Shown one piece after another: positions 1-6,867 of a stretch of 64,000 bases of DNA. The first letter of the stretch is position 1; the number at the start of each line of letters is the position of its first letter. The notes below the pieces were generated by a model. That model saw only the letters and a program-made list of their open reading frames with translations, had not been told where the DNA came from and ran no database searches. Location: positions 62,001 through 126,000 of the forward strand of contig NZ_QKSD01000006.1 of assembly GCF_003234085.1 (NCBI RefSeq), in the 5' to 3' direction. The translations under genes were made by a program, and so were the position numbers. The DNA comes from Curtobacterium sp. MCPF17_052. Its GTDB lineage: Bacteria; Actinomycetota; Actinomycetes; Actinomycetales; Microbacteriaceae.

Positions 1-412
1 TGCTCTCGAGGAGCAGGTCCTTCGCCGGCCCGCGCGCGTGCCAGCGGACGCTCCACCGGTCGGTCGTCCCGGCGAGCAGGCCCGTGTAGTCGTCGGGGGC
101 GCAGGCGTGCTCGACCGGCGCTCCCCACACCCAGTGGTGGAACGGACGGCCGTCGGCGAAGGACACCCGCCACGGGCCGTCCGGACCACAGCCGTCCGGG
201 CCGCGTCGGACCGTCAGCGTCCGCCACACCGGGGTCGTGCGGTCGCCGAGGACCATCGTGCCGGTCTCGTGCCAGCGCACCGTGTCATCGTCGACCGCTG
301 TGAGCTCGGTCGTGCCGGTGACGGTGCCGTGCAGGTCGGCGAGCCGGTCGTGCACCCTCCGCTCGAGCGACCACCGGCCGATCAGGTCGGTGGGCGTGAG
401 TGCGTCCGTCAC
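1..412 (-). CDS. DUF6314 family protein, C-terminus cut by window edge
   Basis: The frame runs from a GTG at 412 leftwards to the window edge, about 137 residues without a stop, so the C-terminus is missing. It contains WSLERRVHDR at residues 14-23 and TVRWHETGTM at 44-53, and the visible part ends with KDLLLES. This small beta-rich pattern resembles the DUF6314 family, which has no established function; the match is from memory. The GTG overlaps the TGA of the upstream pentapeptide-repeat gene (shared GTGA), so the two are probably translated together. Codon use fits the neighbours. Confidence 0.75.
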   Translation of the reverse strand, partial: MTDALTPTDLIGRWSLERRVHDRLADLHGTVTGTTELTAVDDDTVRWHETGTMVLGDRTTPVWRTLTVRRGPDGCGPDGPWRVSFADGRPFHHWVWGAPVEHACAPDDYTGLLAGTTDRWSVRWHARGPAKDLLLES

Positions 413-1074
413 TCGAGCCGGTAGCCGGCCTGGGCGGCCAGCAGCGGAGCGAGCGTGAACAACTGCTCGCCGCCGATCGTCGCGCCACGCATGCCGTCCA
501 GTCGCTCGAGTCGGTCGAGGTCGGCGCCGCGCAGGTCGACGTCCTCGATGCGGGTGTTCGTGCCCGCGAACTCGCGGACGGTGCTGCCCGGGAACGAGAC
601 CCGCAGCAGTCGGGCATCGGCGATGTCGATCTCGTCGATGACGCAGTCGCGGAAGACGACGTCGGTCAGCGTCGAGGCGCGGAGGTTCACGAACCCGAGC
701 TTCATGCCGACGAACTCGACGCTGGCCAGCGAGCTGTCGTGCAGTTCGGCCGAGCCGACACGGCCGGCGGCGATCCGGACCTCTCGCCAGGCACTGCTGA
801 CGGCACGGAGCACGGGGGCGTCGAGGACCTCGACGACGCTGTCCCGGATCCGGAAGCCGCGCAGCTCCGCGTCACCGGCACGGAGCGTCTCGATGAGGCA
901 CTCCTCGACCTCCAGGTCGGGCAGCCGTTCGCCGGACAGGTCGAGGACGCCGATGCGCTTGCCCTCGATGCGGTCGCCGGTCAGGACGTCGCCGGGCCCG
1001 GGCATCCAGTCCTCGAGGTCTGTCGGTTCGGTGAGGGTGATGCGGGGCGCCGTGACGCCGGTCTTCCGTGCCAT
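409..1074 (-). CDS. Pentapeptide-repeat protein
   Basis: This protein of 221 residues has degenerate pentapeptide (A(D/N)LXX-like) repeats, for example VEFVGMKLGFVNLRAS in the middle and VDLRGADLDRLERL near the end, which would form a right-handed beta-helix. The C-terminal stretch GATIGGEQLFTLAPLLA is typical of actinobacterial family members. Family functions range from DNA mimicry to scaffolding, and nothing here selects one. No signal peptide or membrane segment is visible, so a cytosolic location is likely. It overlaps the downstream DUF6314 gene by four bases. Short tandem repeats lie just upstream at 1084-1130. Confidence 0.85.
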   Translation of the reverse strand: MARKTGVTAPRITLTEPTDLEDWMPGPGDVLTGDRIEGKRIGVLDLSGERLPDLEVEECLIETLRAGDAELRGFRIRDSVVEVLDAPVLRAVSSAWREVRIAAGRVGSAELHDSSLASVEFVGMKLGFVNLRASTLTDVVFRDCVIDEIDIADARLLRVSFPGSTVREFAGTNTRIEDVDLRGADLDRLERLDGMRGATIGGEQLFTLAPLLAAQAGYRLE

Positions 1075-1083
1075 GCGCCCAGT

Positions 1084-1130
1084 CTGCCGCGGACGGCGGT
1101 CTGCCGCGGACGGCGGTCTGCCGCGGACGG
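1084..1130. repeat. Three tandem 17-bp units
   Basis: The 17-bp unit CTGCCGCGGACGGCGGT occurs at 1084-1100 and 1101-1117, and its first 13 bases recur at 1118-1130. It sits between the pentapeptide gene start and the end of the MarR gene. A second, unrelated tandem array follows at 1152. Confidence 0.9.
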
Positions 1131-1151
1131 CCAGCCGCCGCCGACGGTCGC

Positions 1152-1215
1152 GTCAGGGTCCGGGCTCGTCAGGGTCCGGGCTCGTCAGGGTCCGGGCTCG
1201 TCAGGCCTCGGGCTC
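1152..1215. repeat. Four tandem 16-bp units spanning a stop codon
   Basis: The unit GTCAGGGTCCGGGCTC is repeated exactly at 1152-1167, 1168-1183 and 1184-1199. A slightly diverged copy, GTCAGGCCTCGGGCTC, lies at 1200-1215. The last copy contains the stop codon of the MarR gene (TCA at 1201-1203), so the array looks like successive duplications of the 3' end of that gene. Confidence 0.95.
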
Positions 1216-1683
1216 CTCCGAGCGTGCGGCTGCGCGCAGGGCGTCCGACATCCGACCGGTGAAGTCGATGAACAGTTCGAGGGACTCGGGCGCCACCGCG
1301 CCCTCGAGCACCCCGCGGTAGGCGGCTCGTACGGACCCGAGGACCGCGATCCCCGCGAGCGTGAGCTCGATCCGGACGCTGCGCCGGTCGTCGGGATTCC
1401 GGACGCGGTCGAGCAGCCCCTGTCGGGTGAGCCGGTCGAGGAGCGCGGTCACGGCACCCGTCCCCATCTCGAGGTACCCGCCGAGTTCCTTCGGCGTGCG
1501 GTCGTCGTCGATCGCACCGAGGAACTGCAACGCCCGGAGGTCGACCGGGTTCAGGCCGTGCCGGACAGCGAGGTGCTGCATGAGATGTGCGTGTTCGACC
1601 TGCGCGCCGTAGAAGGTCGCCACGGCCTCGTCGAGGAGCCTGTCGAGGTCGGCGGGCGAGGAGCGCCGAGGAGGTGCGGTCAC
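1201..1683 (-). CDS. MarR family transcriptional regulator (first SipW/TasA locus)
   Basis: A winged-helix regulator of 160 residues, the usual MarR length. It has a recognition-helix region near GTGAVTALLDRL (residues 71-82) and the wing RNPDDRRSVRIELT. It is divergent from the TasA-like gene at 1777. The intergenic gap of about 90 bases holds a TTGACA/TACTGT promoter and a perfect 15-bp palindrome, so it most likely controls that gene and itself. The ligand cannot be told. The second MarR at 6344 has the same position relative to the second TasA-like gene. Tandem repeats cross its stop codon. Confidence 0.9.
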   Translation of the reverse strand: MTAPPRRSSPADLDRLLDEAVATFYGAQVEHAHLMQHLAVRHGLNPVDLRALQFLGAIDDDRTPKELGGYLEMGTGAVTALLDRLTRQGLLDRVRNPDDRRSVRIELTLAGIAVLGSVRAAYRGVLEGAVAPESLELFIDFTGRMSDALRAAARSEEPEA

Positions 1684-1719
1684 GGGGCGAGCATAGTCGA
1701 CATCCGTTCATCACGAAGA

Positions 1720-1749
1720 TTGACAAACTCTAATTTCGATGCGTACTGT
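1720..1749 (+). promoter_or_regulatory. Sigma-70-type promoter for the TasA-like gene
   Basis: TTGACA at 1720-1725 and TACTGT at 1744-1749 are separated by 18 bases. This is a near-consensus vegetative promoter in an unusually AT-rich stretch. The operator palindrome begins nine bases downstream, over the expected transcription start. Confidence 0.65.
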
Positions 1750-1757
1750 CGTAGATG

Positions 1758-1772
1758 CCTCGAAATTCGAGG
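1758..1772. promoter_or_regulatory. Perfect palindrome, likely MarR operator
   Basis: CCTCGAAATTCGAGG is a 15-bp perfect inverted repeat centred on A1765. It lies between the promoter at 1720-1749 and the start codon at 1777 and overlaps the ribosome binding site region. Its size and position fit a MarR dimer site that blocks transcription of the TasA-like gene. Confidence 0.7.
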
Positions 1773-1776
1773 TGAC

Positions 1777-2403
1777 ATGATCAGGATGGACCCTTCGGAA
1801 ATGCGTCGCCCCACTCGCACCCTCGCTCGCCTCGGCACCTTCGCCGTGATCCCCGCCGCACTGCTCGCCGCCGGCATCGCCGTCTCCACGGCGAGCTACT
1901 CGGCCTTCTCGGCGACCTCCTCCGACGGTGCCGACAACTGGTCGATGGGCACGGTCGCGCTGACGAACGACGCCGCGAACGGTGCGCTGTTCTCCGCGTC
2001 GAACCTGAAGCCGGGCTCCACGGGCACGAACTGCATCGCGGTGACCTCGAGCGGCAGCCTCCCGAGCGCCGTCCGCATGTACGCGAAGGACGTCACCCAG
2101 ACCAAGGCCCTGGCCTCGTCCGTGACCCTGCAGGTCAAGCAGGGCACCGGTGGCGGCTACGGCACCTGCGACGGCTTCACCGCGGCGACCGGGACCGACG
2201 GCACCCTCTACGACGGCTCGCTCGCGTCCTTCGTGTCGACCCGGAAGGACTACGCGTCCGGTCTCGGCACCTGGAAGACCGCGGGCACGAAGGCCGAGAC
2301 GCGGACCTTCCAGATCACGTACACCGTCTCCCCCGACGCGCCCGCGACCCTCATGGGCGCGACCGCCAGCCTCGGCTTCACCTGGGAAGCCCAGAACCTC
2401 TAG
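1777..2403 (+). CDS. TasA/camelysin-like secreted protein with SipW-type signal
   Basis: About 208 residues. A basic N-terminus (RRPTRTLARL) is followed by a hydrophobic helix at about residues 18-40, then ASYSAFSATSSDGADNWSMG. That is the pattern of substrates cut by SipW-type signal peptidases, such as TasA and camelysin. The mature part is a Thr/Ser/Gly-rich beta-domain with two cysteines, suited to an extracellular fibre or matrix subunit. ATG codons at 1777, 1786 and 1801 are in frame; GAGG at 1769-1772 favours 1777. The SipW-type peptidase follows 45 bases downstream, so both probably form one unit under the divergent MarR. Confidence 0.85.
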   Translation: MIRMDPSEMRRPTRTLARLGTFAVIPAALLAAGIAVSTASYSAFSATSSDGADNWSMGTVALTNDAANGALFSASNLKPGSTGTNCIAVTSSGSLPSAVRMYAKDVTQTKALASSVTLQVKQGTGGGYGTCDGFTAATGTDGTLYDGSLASFVSTRKDYASGLGTWKTAGTKAETRTFQITYTVSPDAPATLMGATASLGFTWEAQNL

Positions 2404-2448
2404 TCCCTGCCCACCACCACCGCACGCCCACCGGACAGGAGGATCGGG

Positions 2449-3447
2449 ATGCGCTCGTCGTCATGGCTCCGGTTCTCGGTGGTCCTCGCCGCTCGTGGCG
2501 TCATCGCGGCGCTCCTGGGGGTCGCGTTCTGGGGCATCGCTCCGCTCGCACTCGGATGGCACACCACCACCGTGATGACGGGCTCCATGCAACCCACCCT
2601 GCTGCCCGGTGACGTCGTCGTGAGCAAGCCGGTCCCGGCCCACGACGTCCGTGCGGGTCAGGTGCTGCTCTTCCCGGACCCCGACCATGCCGGCGTGCTG
2701 CGCCTGCACCGCCTCCAGGACGTGGACGCCCACGGCGACCTCGTCACCAAGGGCGACGCGAACCCGGAGGCGGACTCGACCGCCGTCGCACGCTCGTCGG
2801 TGGTCGGCGTCGGCTACCTACGGGTCCCCCTCGTCGGGCTCCCGGTCGTCTGGGCCGCGGAGCACCGGACCGCGCCGCTCGTCGCACTGACCGCCGGGGT
2901 CCTCGTGCTCGCCGCGTTCGCCGCGGTGCCTGCCGTCCGCACCCGCACCGACGCCCCGACCGACCGGCTCCCGCGCCACGGCCGGCACCGTGCCGCACGT
3001 CCACGCCGCCCCCGCGCCCGGGCCGTCGTCGTCGCGGCGACGGTGTGTGCCGTCGTCGGGGTCGCACTGCCCGCACCAGCGGCGGCAGCGGCCTTCGCAG
3101 CGGCCACGACCACCGGGACCAGCTCGATCACCACCGCGGTCGCCACCCCGGTGACCGGGCTCACCTGCGTGAACGTCGGCAACGCCGCGGTCGACGTGGG
3201 GTGGGCCTACTCGGGGGTCGCACCCGAACGCTTCACGGTCCTGGTCGACGGGGCCGCGAGCGGGATCAGCGCCACTCCCGCCGAGCGGGACGTCACGCTC
3301 GGCGCATCGGACTTCTTCATCTGGAAGACGTCGACCATCAGCGTGCGCACCGACCTCACCGACACGTGGACGGCCGCATCGTCGTCCACCGTGCGGATCA
3401 CCACGATCCGCCTGTTCGGGCTCGGCCGCACCTCCTGCGCCCGCTGA
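2449..3447 (+). CDS. SipW-type signal peptidase I with substrate-like C-terminal extension
   Basis: A membrane serine protease of the ER/SipW class (S26B), which cleaves signal peptides at the outer face of the membrane. Ser46 lies in MTGSMQPTLLPGD. The second active residue is His87 (RLHRL), where the usual bacterial enzyme has Lys. An acidic motif, KGDANPEAD, covers residues 101-109. Transmembrane helices are near residues 12-35 and 143-163. Residues 181-220 then form a second basic and hydrophobic signal ending in Ala-rich sequence, followed by a beta-domain of about 110 residues with two cysteines. At 332 residues it is much longer than ordinary SipW. An AGGAGG-like site lies just upstream. 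Confidence 0.85.
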   Translation: MRSSSWLRFSVVLAARGVIAALLGVAFWGIAPLALGWHTTTVMTGSMQPTLLPGDVVVSKPVPAHDVRAGQVLLFPDPDHAGVLRLHRLQDVDAHGDLVTKGDANPEADSTAVARSSVVGVGYLRVPLVGLPVVWAAEHRTAPLVALTAGVLVLAAFAAVPAVRTRTDAPTDRLPRHGRHRAARPRRPRARAVVVAATVCAVVGVALPAPAAAAAFAAATTTGTSSITTAVATPVTGLTCVNVGNAAVDVGWAYSGVAPERFTVLVDGAASGISATPAERDVTLGASDFFIWKTSTISVRTDLTDTWTAASSSTVRITTIRLFGLGRTSCAR

Positions 3448-3605
3448 CCGCACGGATCATCGGCGGTCGGCGACAGCGCCCCGCCGTGTCCGGCCCGACT
3501 CCGGTGCCGGTACGGTCCTGCGGCGGCCGGGATCCGCGGTCGACGCCACGAGTGGGCCGCCGGCGTCCAGGGGGACGCCGGTCGTCGTCGTGGCGGCCGA
3601 TGCTC

Positions 3606-3629
3606 GGGCTCCCGGGCTCCCGGGCTCCC
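3606..3629. repeat. Three tandem copies of GGGCTCCC
   Basis: Three exact 8-bp units sit in the gap between the convergent ends of the peptidase (3447) and LamG (3660) genes. Each unit is itself nearly palindromic. No clear rho-independent terminator was found in this gap. Confidence 0.85.
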
Positions 3630-3659
3630 GAGCGCCGGCAGCTGCGTCAGTGGGACGAC

Positions 3660-4511
3660 TCAGCGCCCGGCGTTGTAGTGGTTCGCGACCTGCGTGGCGG
3701 AGAGCACCGAGCTGTACACGGCCGCGAACCGCATCGAGCCGGCGAAGTAGTAGTTGCCGGCGCCCGGCCACCCCGTGATGGTGTCGTAGCCGACGCGGAA
3801 GTACCCGCTCGCGTTCTCCGGGGCGGTGAAGGCAGCGTTCGAGGCGACCAGGGCCCCGTCGGCGTACAGCCGCATCCCGGTCGTGGCGGACATCGTGGCG
3901 ACGACGTGGTGCCATGCGCCGTCGCTGTAGGCCTTGGGCGACGTGACGACCTGCGTGGTGTTGTTGTACGAGCCGAAGACGAGCTGCCCGCTGGTGTTGA
4001 GGTACACCTGGCGGTCGTGCTGCCCGGAGACGGCGACCTGGTTGCTGCCGAAGCCGATGAGCAGTCCGCCGGCGACGGTGGTGCGGAACCAGACCTCTTC
4101 GCTGAAGGTGGTCGGGTTGCGGTACATCGTCGGGGTGGAGACGAAGCTCGAGGATCCGTCCAGCACGTACGCGCCACCGGTGTCGCGGGGGCAGGCCTTC
4201 GGGGTCGCCGTCGTCGTGGCCATCGACCCCTGGTAGGCACCGTTCGCGGCCTTGCCGGAGTCGTCGACGGCGGTTCTCGCGTTGGCAGCCTCGGCGAGTT
4301 GGTAGGTGAACAGCGCATTGGCGTTGTCCACGTCCACCGCACTCGCGCAGGTGAAGTAGCTGGCGGTACCGGCACTGTTCGACCCGTTGGTCACCTTCGC
4401 GGTGAACGCGGACCGGGTCGGCGCGAACTGGTTGAGCACGATGACGACGGCCAGGGCGACGACCAGCAGGACGGCGACGACCTTGCCGTCACGGAGTCGA
4501 CGCAGGTTCAC
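3660..4511 (-). CDS. LamG-like jelly-roll protein with SipW-type signal
   Basis: About 283 residues. The N-terminus is basic, with one hydrophobic helix (VVAVLLVVALAVVIVL). It is followed by PTRSAFTAKVTNGSNSAG, a SipW-type cleavage region like those of the TasA-like neighbours. The rest is a concanavalin-like LamG domain, with SEEVWFRTT, GAWHHVVATM and MRLYADGALV as typical strands. Such domains bind carbohydrate or other surface ligands. The GTG at 4511 overlaps the TGA of the peptidase gene (shared GTGA), so the pair is co-translated and the LamG protein is the likely client of that peptidase. Confidence 0.85.
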   Translation of the reverse strand: MNLRRLRDGKVVAVLLVVALAVVIVLNQFAPTRSAFTAKVTNGSNSAGTASYFTCASAVDVDNANALFTYQLAEAANARTAVDDSGKAANGAYQGSMATTTATPKACPRDTGGAYVLDGSSSFVSTPTMYRNPTTFSEEVWFRTTVAGGLLIGFGSNQVAVSGQHDRQVYLNTSGQLVFGSYNNTTQVVTSPKAYSDGAWHHVVATMSATTGMRLYADGALVASNAAFTAPENASGYFRVGYDTITGWPGAGNYYFAGSMRFAAVYSSVLSATQVANHYNAGR

Positions 4512-5392
4512 GTCGCACGCACCGTCTCGACGCGGCCGATCGCCAGGCAGAACAGCAGCGGCAGCAGGCAGGCGGCGATGAGCGCGGCCCAGCCGATCGG
4601 GTCGAGGTCGATGTTCGACATGAGCTGGTACTGCCCGTTGTGGGTGAGCTCGTGGATGGTGACGCGGCCCACTTCGCCGTCGACCAGGTGCACGGTGTTG
4701 CCACCGACCGCGTCGATGCGGACGGGGAACATGCCCGAGGACACCACGGTCGCCTCGACGCTGCCCTTCGCCGACGTGTTCGAGATCGTCGTGACGTTGA
4801 CGAACGGCTTGAGCACGAACGCGGCGTACGAGACGGTGAGCGAGCTGCCGGCGATCCGCAGGCTGCCGCGGGTGACCCGGTCGGTGAAGACGCTGGTCAG
4901 GGCCCAGATGAGGAGCGTGCCGACCAGGAGGATCGGGGCGGCCCGGAAGAGCCAGCCCAGGTGCGGGACGAGCAGGACCGGGGCGCCGACCAGGTTCTCC
5001 TGGGTGAGCGTCCACGGGTCGACCGCGCCGTTCACGTCGCCGCGGGCGTGGATGCCGCCGTCGGGGTCGATCGCGACGATGCGGTGCGTGTAGGTGACGT
5101 CGGGGTTCGCGGCGGTCCGGTAGGACACGATGTCGCCGATCCGGAGGGACGACGCCTGCACCGGCATGTCGAGGACGAGCGTGCCGACCGGGGCGGCTTC
5201 ACCCATCGACGGGGTCTCGACGACGAACCAGCGGCCGCCGTTGGTGAGGAACAGGACCGCGGCCGTGAGGAGGAGCGCCGCGATCGTGGCGACCGACCAG
5301 GCGAGGACGGTCTCGGAGCGGCTGATCGCACGTCCGCCGAGGAGCGGCCGCGGGAGGGTCCCGCTGAGCGGGATGGCCGAGGTGAGGCTCAT
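4508..5392 (-). CDS. SipW-type signal peptidase I (second copy)
   Basis: A protein of 294 residues of the S26B class. It has a transmembrane helix at about 30-50, catalytic Ser62 in VETPSMGEAAP, His103 in YTHRIVAIDPDG and the acidic motif GDVNGAVDP at 118-126. Further helices lie near 147-167 and at the C-terminus (WAALIAACLLPLLFCLAIG). Between them is an extracytoplasmic region of about 100 residues not found in classical SipW. It sits between its two probable substrates, the TasA-like gene upstream and the LamG gene downstream. A hairpin at 5431-5469 separates it from the former, which suggests lower expression than the fibre subunit. Confidence 0.88.
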   Translation of the reverse strand: MSLTSAIPLSGTLPRPLLGGRAISRSETVLAWSVATIAALLLTAAVLFLTNGGRWFVVETPSMGEAAPVGTLVLDMPVQASSLRIGDIVSYRTAANPDVTYTHRIVAIDPDGGIHARGDVNGAVDPWTLTQENLVGAPVLLVPHLGWLFRAAPILLVGTLLIWALTSVFTDRVTRGSLRIAGSSLTVSYAAFVLKPFVNVTTISNTSAKGSVEATVVSSGMFPVRIDAVGGNTVHLVDGEVGRVTIHELTHNGQYQLMSNIDLDPIGWAALIAACLLPLLFCLAIGRVETVRAT

Positions 5393-5430
5393 GTGCTGCT
5401 CCGTCCTGGTCGGTCGTGGTCAAGGGGAAT

Positions 5431-5469
5431 GGCGACGCTCGACCGTAGGGGGGTCGGTCGAGCGTCGCC
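5431..5469 (-). terminator. Hairpin between TasA-like and peptidase genes
   Basis: GGCGACGCTCGACC (5431-5444) pairs perfectly with GGTCGAGCGTCGCC (5456-5469) across an 11-base loop. It lies downstream of the TasA-like gene and before the peptidase start, so it probably acts as a partial terminator within the unit. Confidence 0.7.
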
Positions 5470-5487
5470 GGTCTGCGGTGGGTCGGA

Positions 5488-6135
5488 TCAGGCGGTGAAG
5501 GTCCAGGTCATCGGCACCGAGGCGGCGAGGCCCTGGTAGGTGTTGCCGGCCGAGGAGTCGAGGGTGACCGCGAAGTTGAAGGGGACGCTCGCACCGGCGG
5601 CGGGAGCGGTGGGCAGCGTGATCGCGGCGCCGCCCTTGAAGCTGGCGAGGGTGCCGGAGAAGACGGTGGTGGAGCCGGAGGTGACCACGAGGTTCATCTT
5701 CGCGCAGAGGTCGGTCGCGGTGCCGTTCGACGTGCCGTTGGCGCTCTGCGTGCAGGTGGTGCCCGGGGTCAGCGTGAAGGTGCTGGCGGCGGCGGTACCG
5801 GTGTTCTTGATGGTGATCGGGGTGTTGACCGTGTTGCCCGGGGTCATCGTCGTGCTGCCACCGAACTTGTTGATGGTGGAGCAGGTGGCGGCGTTGGTCG
5901 AGACCGAGCCGCCGTCGGTGCTGAGGCAGGTGACGGACGCGTTGGCGTTCTGCTCCTGCATGATCAGCGTGCCGCTGGCGGCGGTGTTGCTGCTGTTGGT
6001 GATGCTCGCGGCGAACCCGGAGAGGGTGCCGGTGAGCGAGAGGGAGAGGAGCACGGCGGCGAAGATGCCCGCGAGGAGCGCCACGGGTGCGAAACGGATG
6101 CGCTTCAGCGGGGAGGTGCGGAGCTGGTTGGACAC
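5488..6135 (-). CDS. TasA/camelysin-like secreted protein (second copy)
   Basis: About 215 residues. LKRIRFAPVALLAGIFAA begins a signal helix, and TLSGFAASITNSSNTAASG follows, the characteristic SipW-dependent cleavage and post-cleavage region. The mature part is Thr/Ser/Asn-rich with four cysteines (in VTCLS, ATCST, TTCTQ and DLCAK), possibly two disulfides, and beta-rich, as expected for a fibre or surface subunit. The GTG at 6135 has a GAGG site about six bases upstream and was preferred over an ATG at 6195. It is first in a unit with the second peptidase and LamG genes, and divergent from the second MarR. Confidence 0.85.
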   Translation of the reverse strand: MSNQLRTSPLKRIRFAPVALLAGIFAAVLLSLSLTGTLSGFAASITNSSNTAASGTLIMQEQNANASVTCLSTDGGSVSTNAATCSTINKFGGSTTMTPGNTVNTPITIKNTGTAAASTFTLTPGTTCTQSANGTSNGTATDLCAKMNLVVTSGSTTVFSGTLASFKGGAAITLPTAPAAGASVPFNFAVTLDSSAGNTYQGLAASVPMTWTFTA

Positions 6136-6168
6136 GGGGTACCTCGATGTTCGTGGATGGTCTGTTTC

Positions 6169-6232
6169 GCAATCTCCGTTCGGCCGATTGCTCAATGATT
6201 AAGATAGTCATCGGTTCAACAACATGGAACCG
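6169..6232. promoter_or_regulatory. Two inverted repeats in the divergent MarR/TasA gap
   Basis: GCAATC (6169-6174) pairs with GATTGC (6186-6191) over an 11-base spacer. CGGTTC (6212-6217) pairs with GAACCG (6227-6232) over a 9-base spacer. The stretch between them is AT-rich, unlike the genome average, and is the likely promoter region for both genes. Either repeat could be the operator of the MarR at 6344. Confidence 0.45.
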
Positions 6233-6343
6233 CCGCGAGGCCCCCAGAGCGGGGGGCACCGCGGACGGGAGGCGCACCGACGCCCGGGGGACGCGTGTCG
6301 GACCGGTAATCTCCCGCAACGAGAGAGATCTGGAGACCAGCCC

Positions 6344-6811
6344 GTGAGTGAGCAGGACGAGCACGACGCGACGGACCTGATGGCCGCGTTCGACGCCGTC
6401 GTCCGCGCCAACGCGAGCCTGGTCGCGCAACTCAGCGCCCGCGCCGGCGTGCACGAGAGTGGCCTCCGCGCCCTCGTGCTCATCAGTGACACCGGCTACT
6501 CCACCCCCACCGAGGTCGCCGGGTTCCTCGGGCTGACCTCCGGCGCGGTGACGAACATGGTCGACCGGCTGTCCACCGCGGGGCTGCTCGAGCGCACACC
6601 GAACCCGTCCGACCGGCGCGGGTCACTGCTGCGTCTGCGGCCCGCCGGCGAGGACGTCGTCGCGGACTACCGGGAGCGCTACGCCGCCATGCTGCACGCG
6701 GTCGACTCCGGCCACCGCGGGGACCTGCACGCGGTCCTCAACGACCTGGCGACCGGCCTGTTCCAGCAGGCCGCGACCGCTGACCCGGCGACACCGGACT
6801 CCACGAGCTGA
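6344..6811 (+). CDS. MarR family transcriptional regulator (second SipW/TasA locus)
   Basis: 155 residues from a GTG with GGAG eight bases upstream; longer in-frame starts give an arginine-rich leader unlike the family. The MarR core is clear: TPTEVAGFLGLTSGAVTNMV is the helix-turn-helix and NPSDRRGSLLRL the wing. It is divergent from the second TasA-like gene, exactly as the MarR at 1201 is to the first, so it is inferred to control the TasA/peptidase/LamG unit. Sequence similarity between the two regulators is only at family level by eye. A 40-bp palindrome ends the gene. Confidence 0.88.
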   Translation: MSEQDEHDATDLMAAFDAVVRANASLVAQLSARAGVHESGLRALVLISDTGYSTPTEVAGFLGLTSGAVTNMVDRLSTAGLLERTPNPSDRRGSLLRLRPAGEDVVADYRERYAAMLHAVDSGHRGDLHAVLNDLATGLFQQAATADPATPDSTS

Positions 6812-6813
6812 AC

Positions 6814-6853
6814 GAACGGGCGCCGCGGTCGACGTCGACCGCGGCGCCCGTTC
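6814..6853. terminator. Perfect 20-bp-arm palindrome, bidirectional terminator
   Basis: A 40-bp perfect palindrome whose left arm begins GAACGGGCGCCGCGG and whose centre is GTCGAC|GTCGAC. It fills the gap between the convergent MarR and serine protease genes. There is no T-tract, as is usual for actinobacterial terminators. Confidence 0.8.
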
Positions 6854-6867
6854 TCCGTCCGGAACGG

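Noticed and set aside
1084..1215. CRISPR-like array
   Set aside because: Repeats are 16-17 bp, directly abutting, without spacers, and no cas genes are present.
400..1776. Upstream extension of the first TasA-like frame
   Set aside because: It overlaps the pentapeptide and MarR genes on the other strand and the tandem repeats; the signal peptide begins near 1777.
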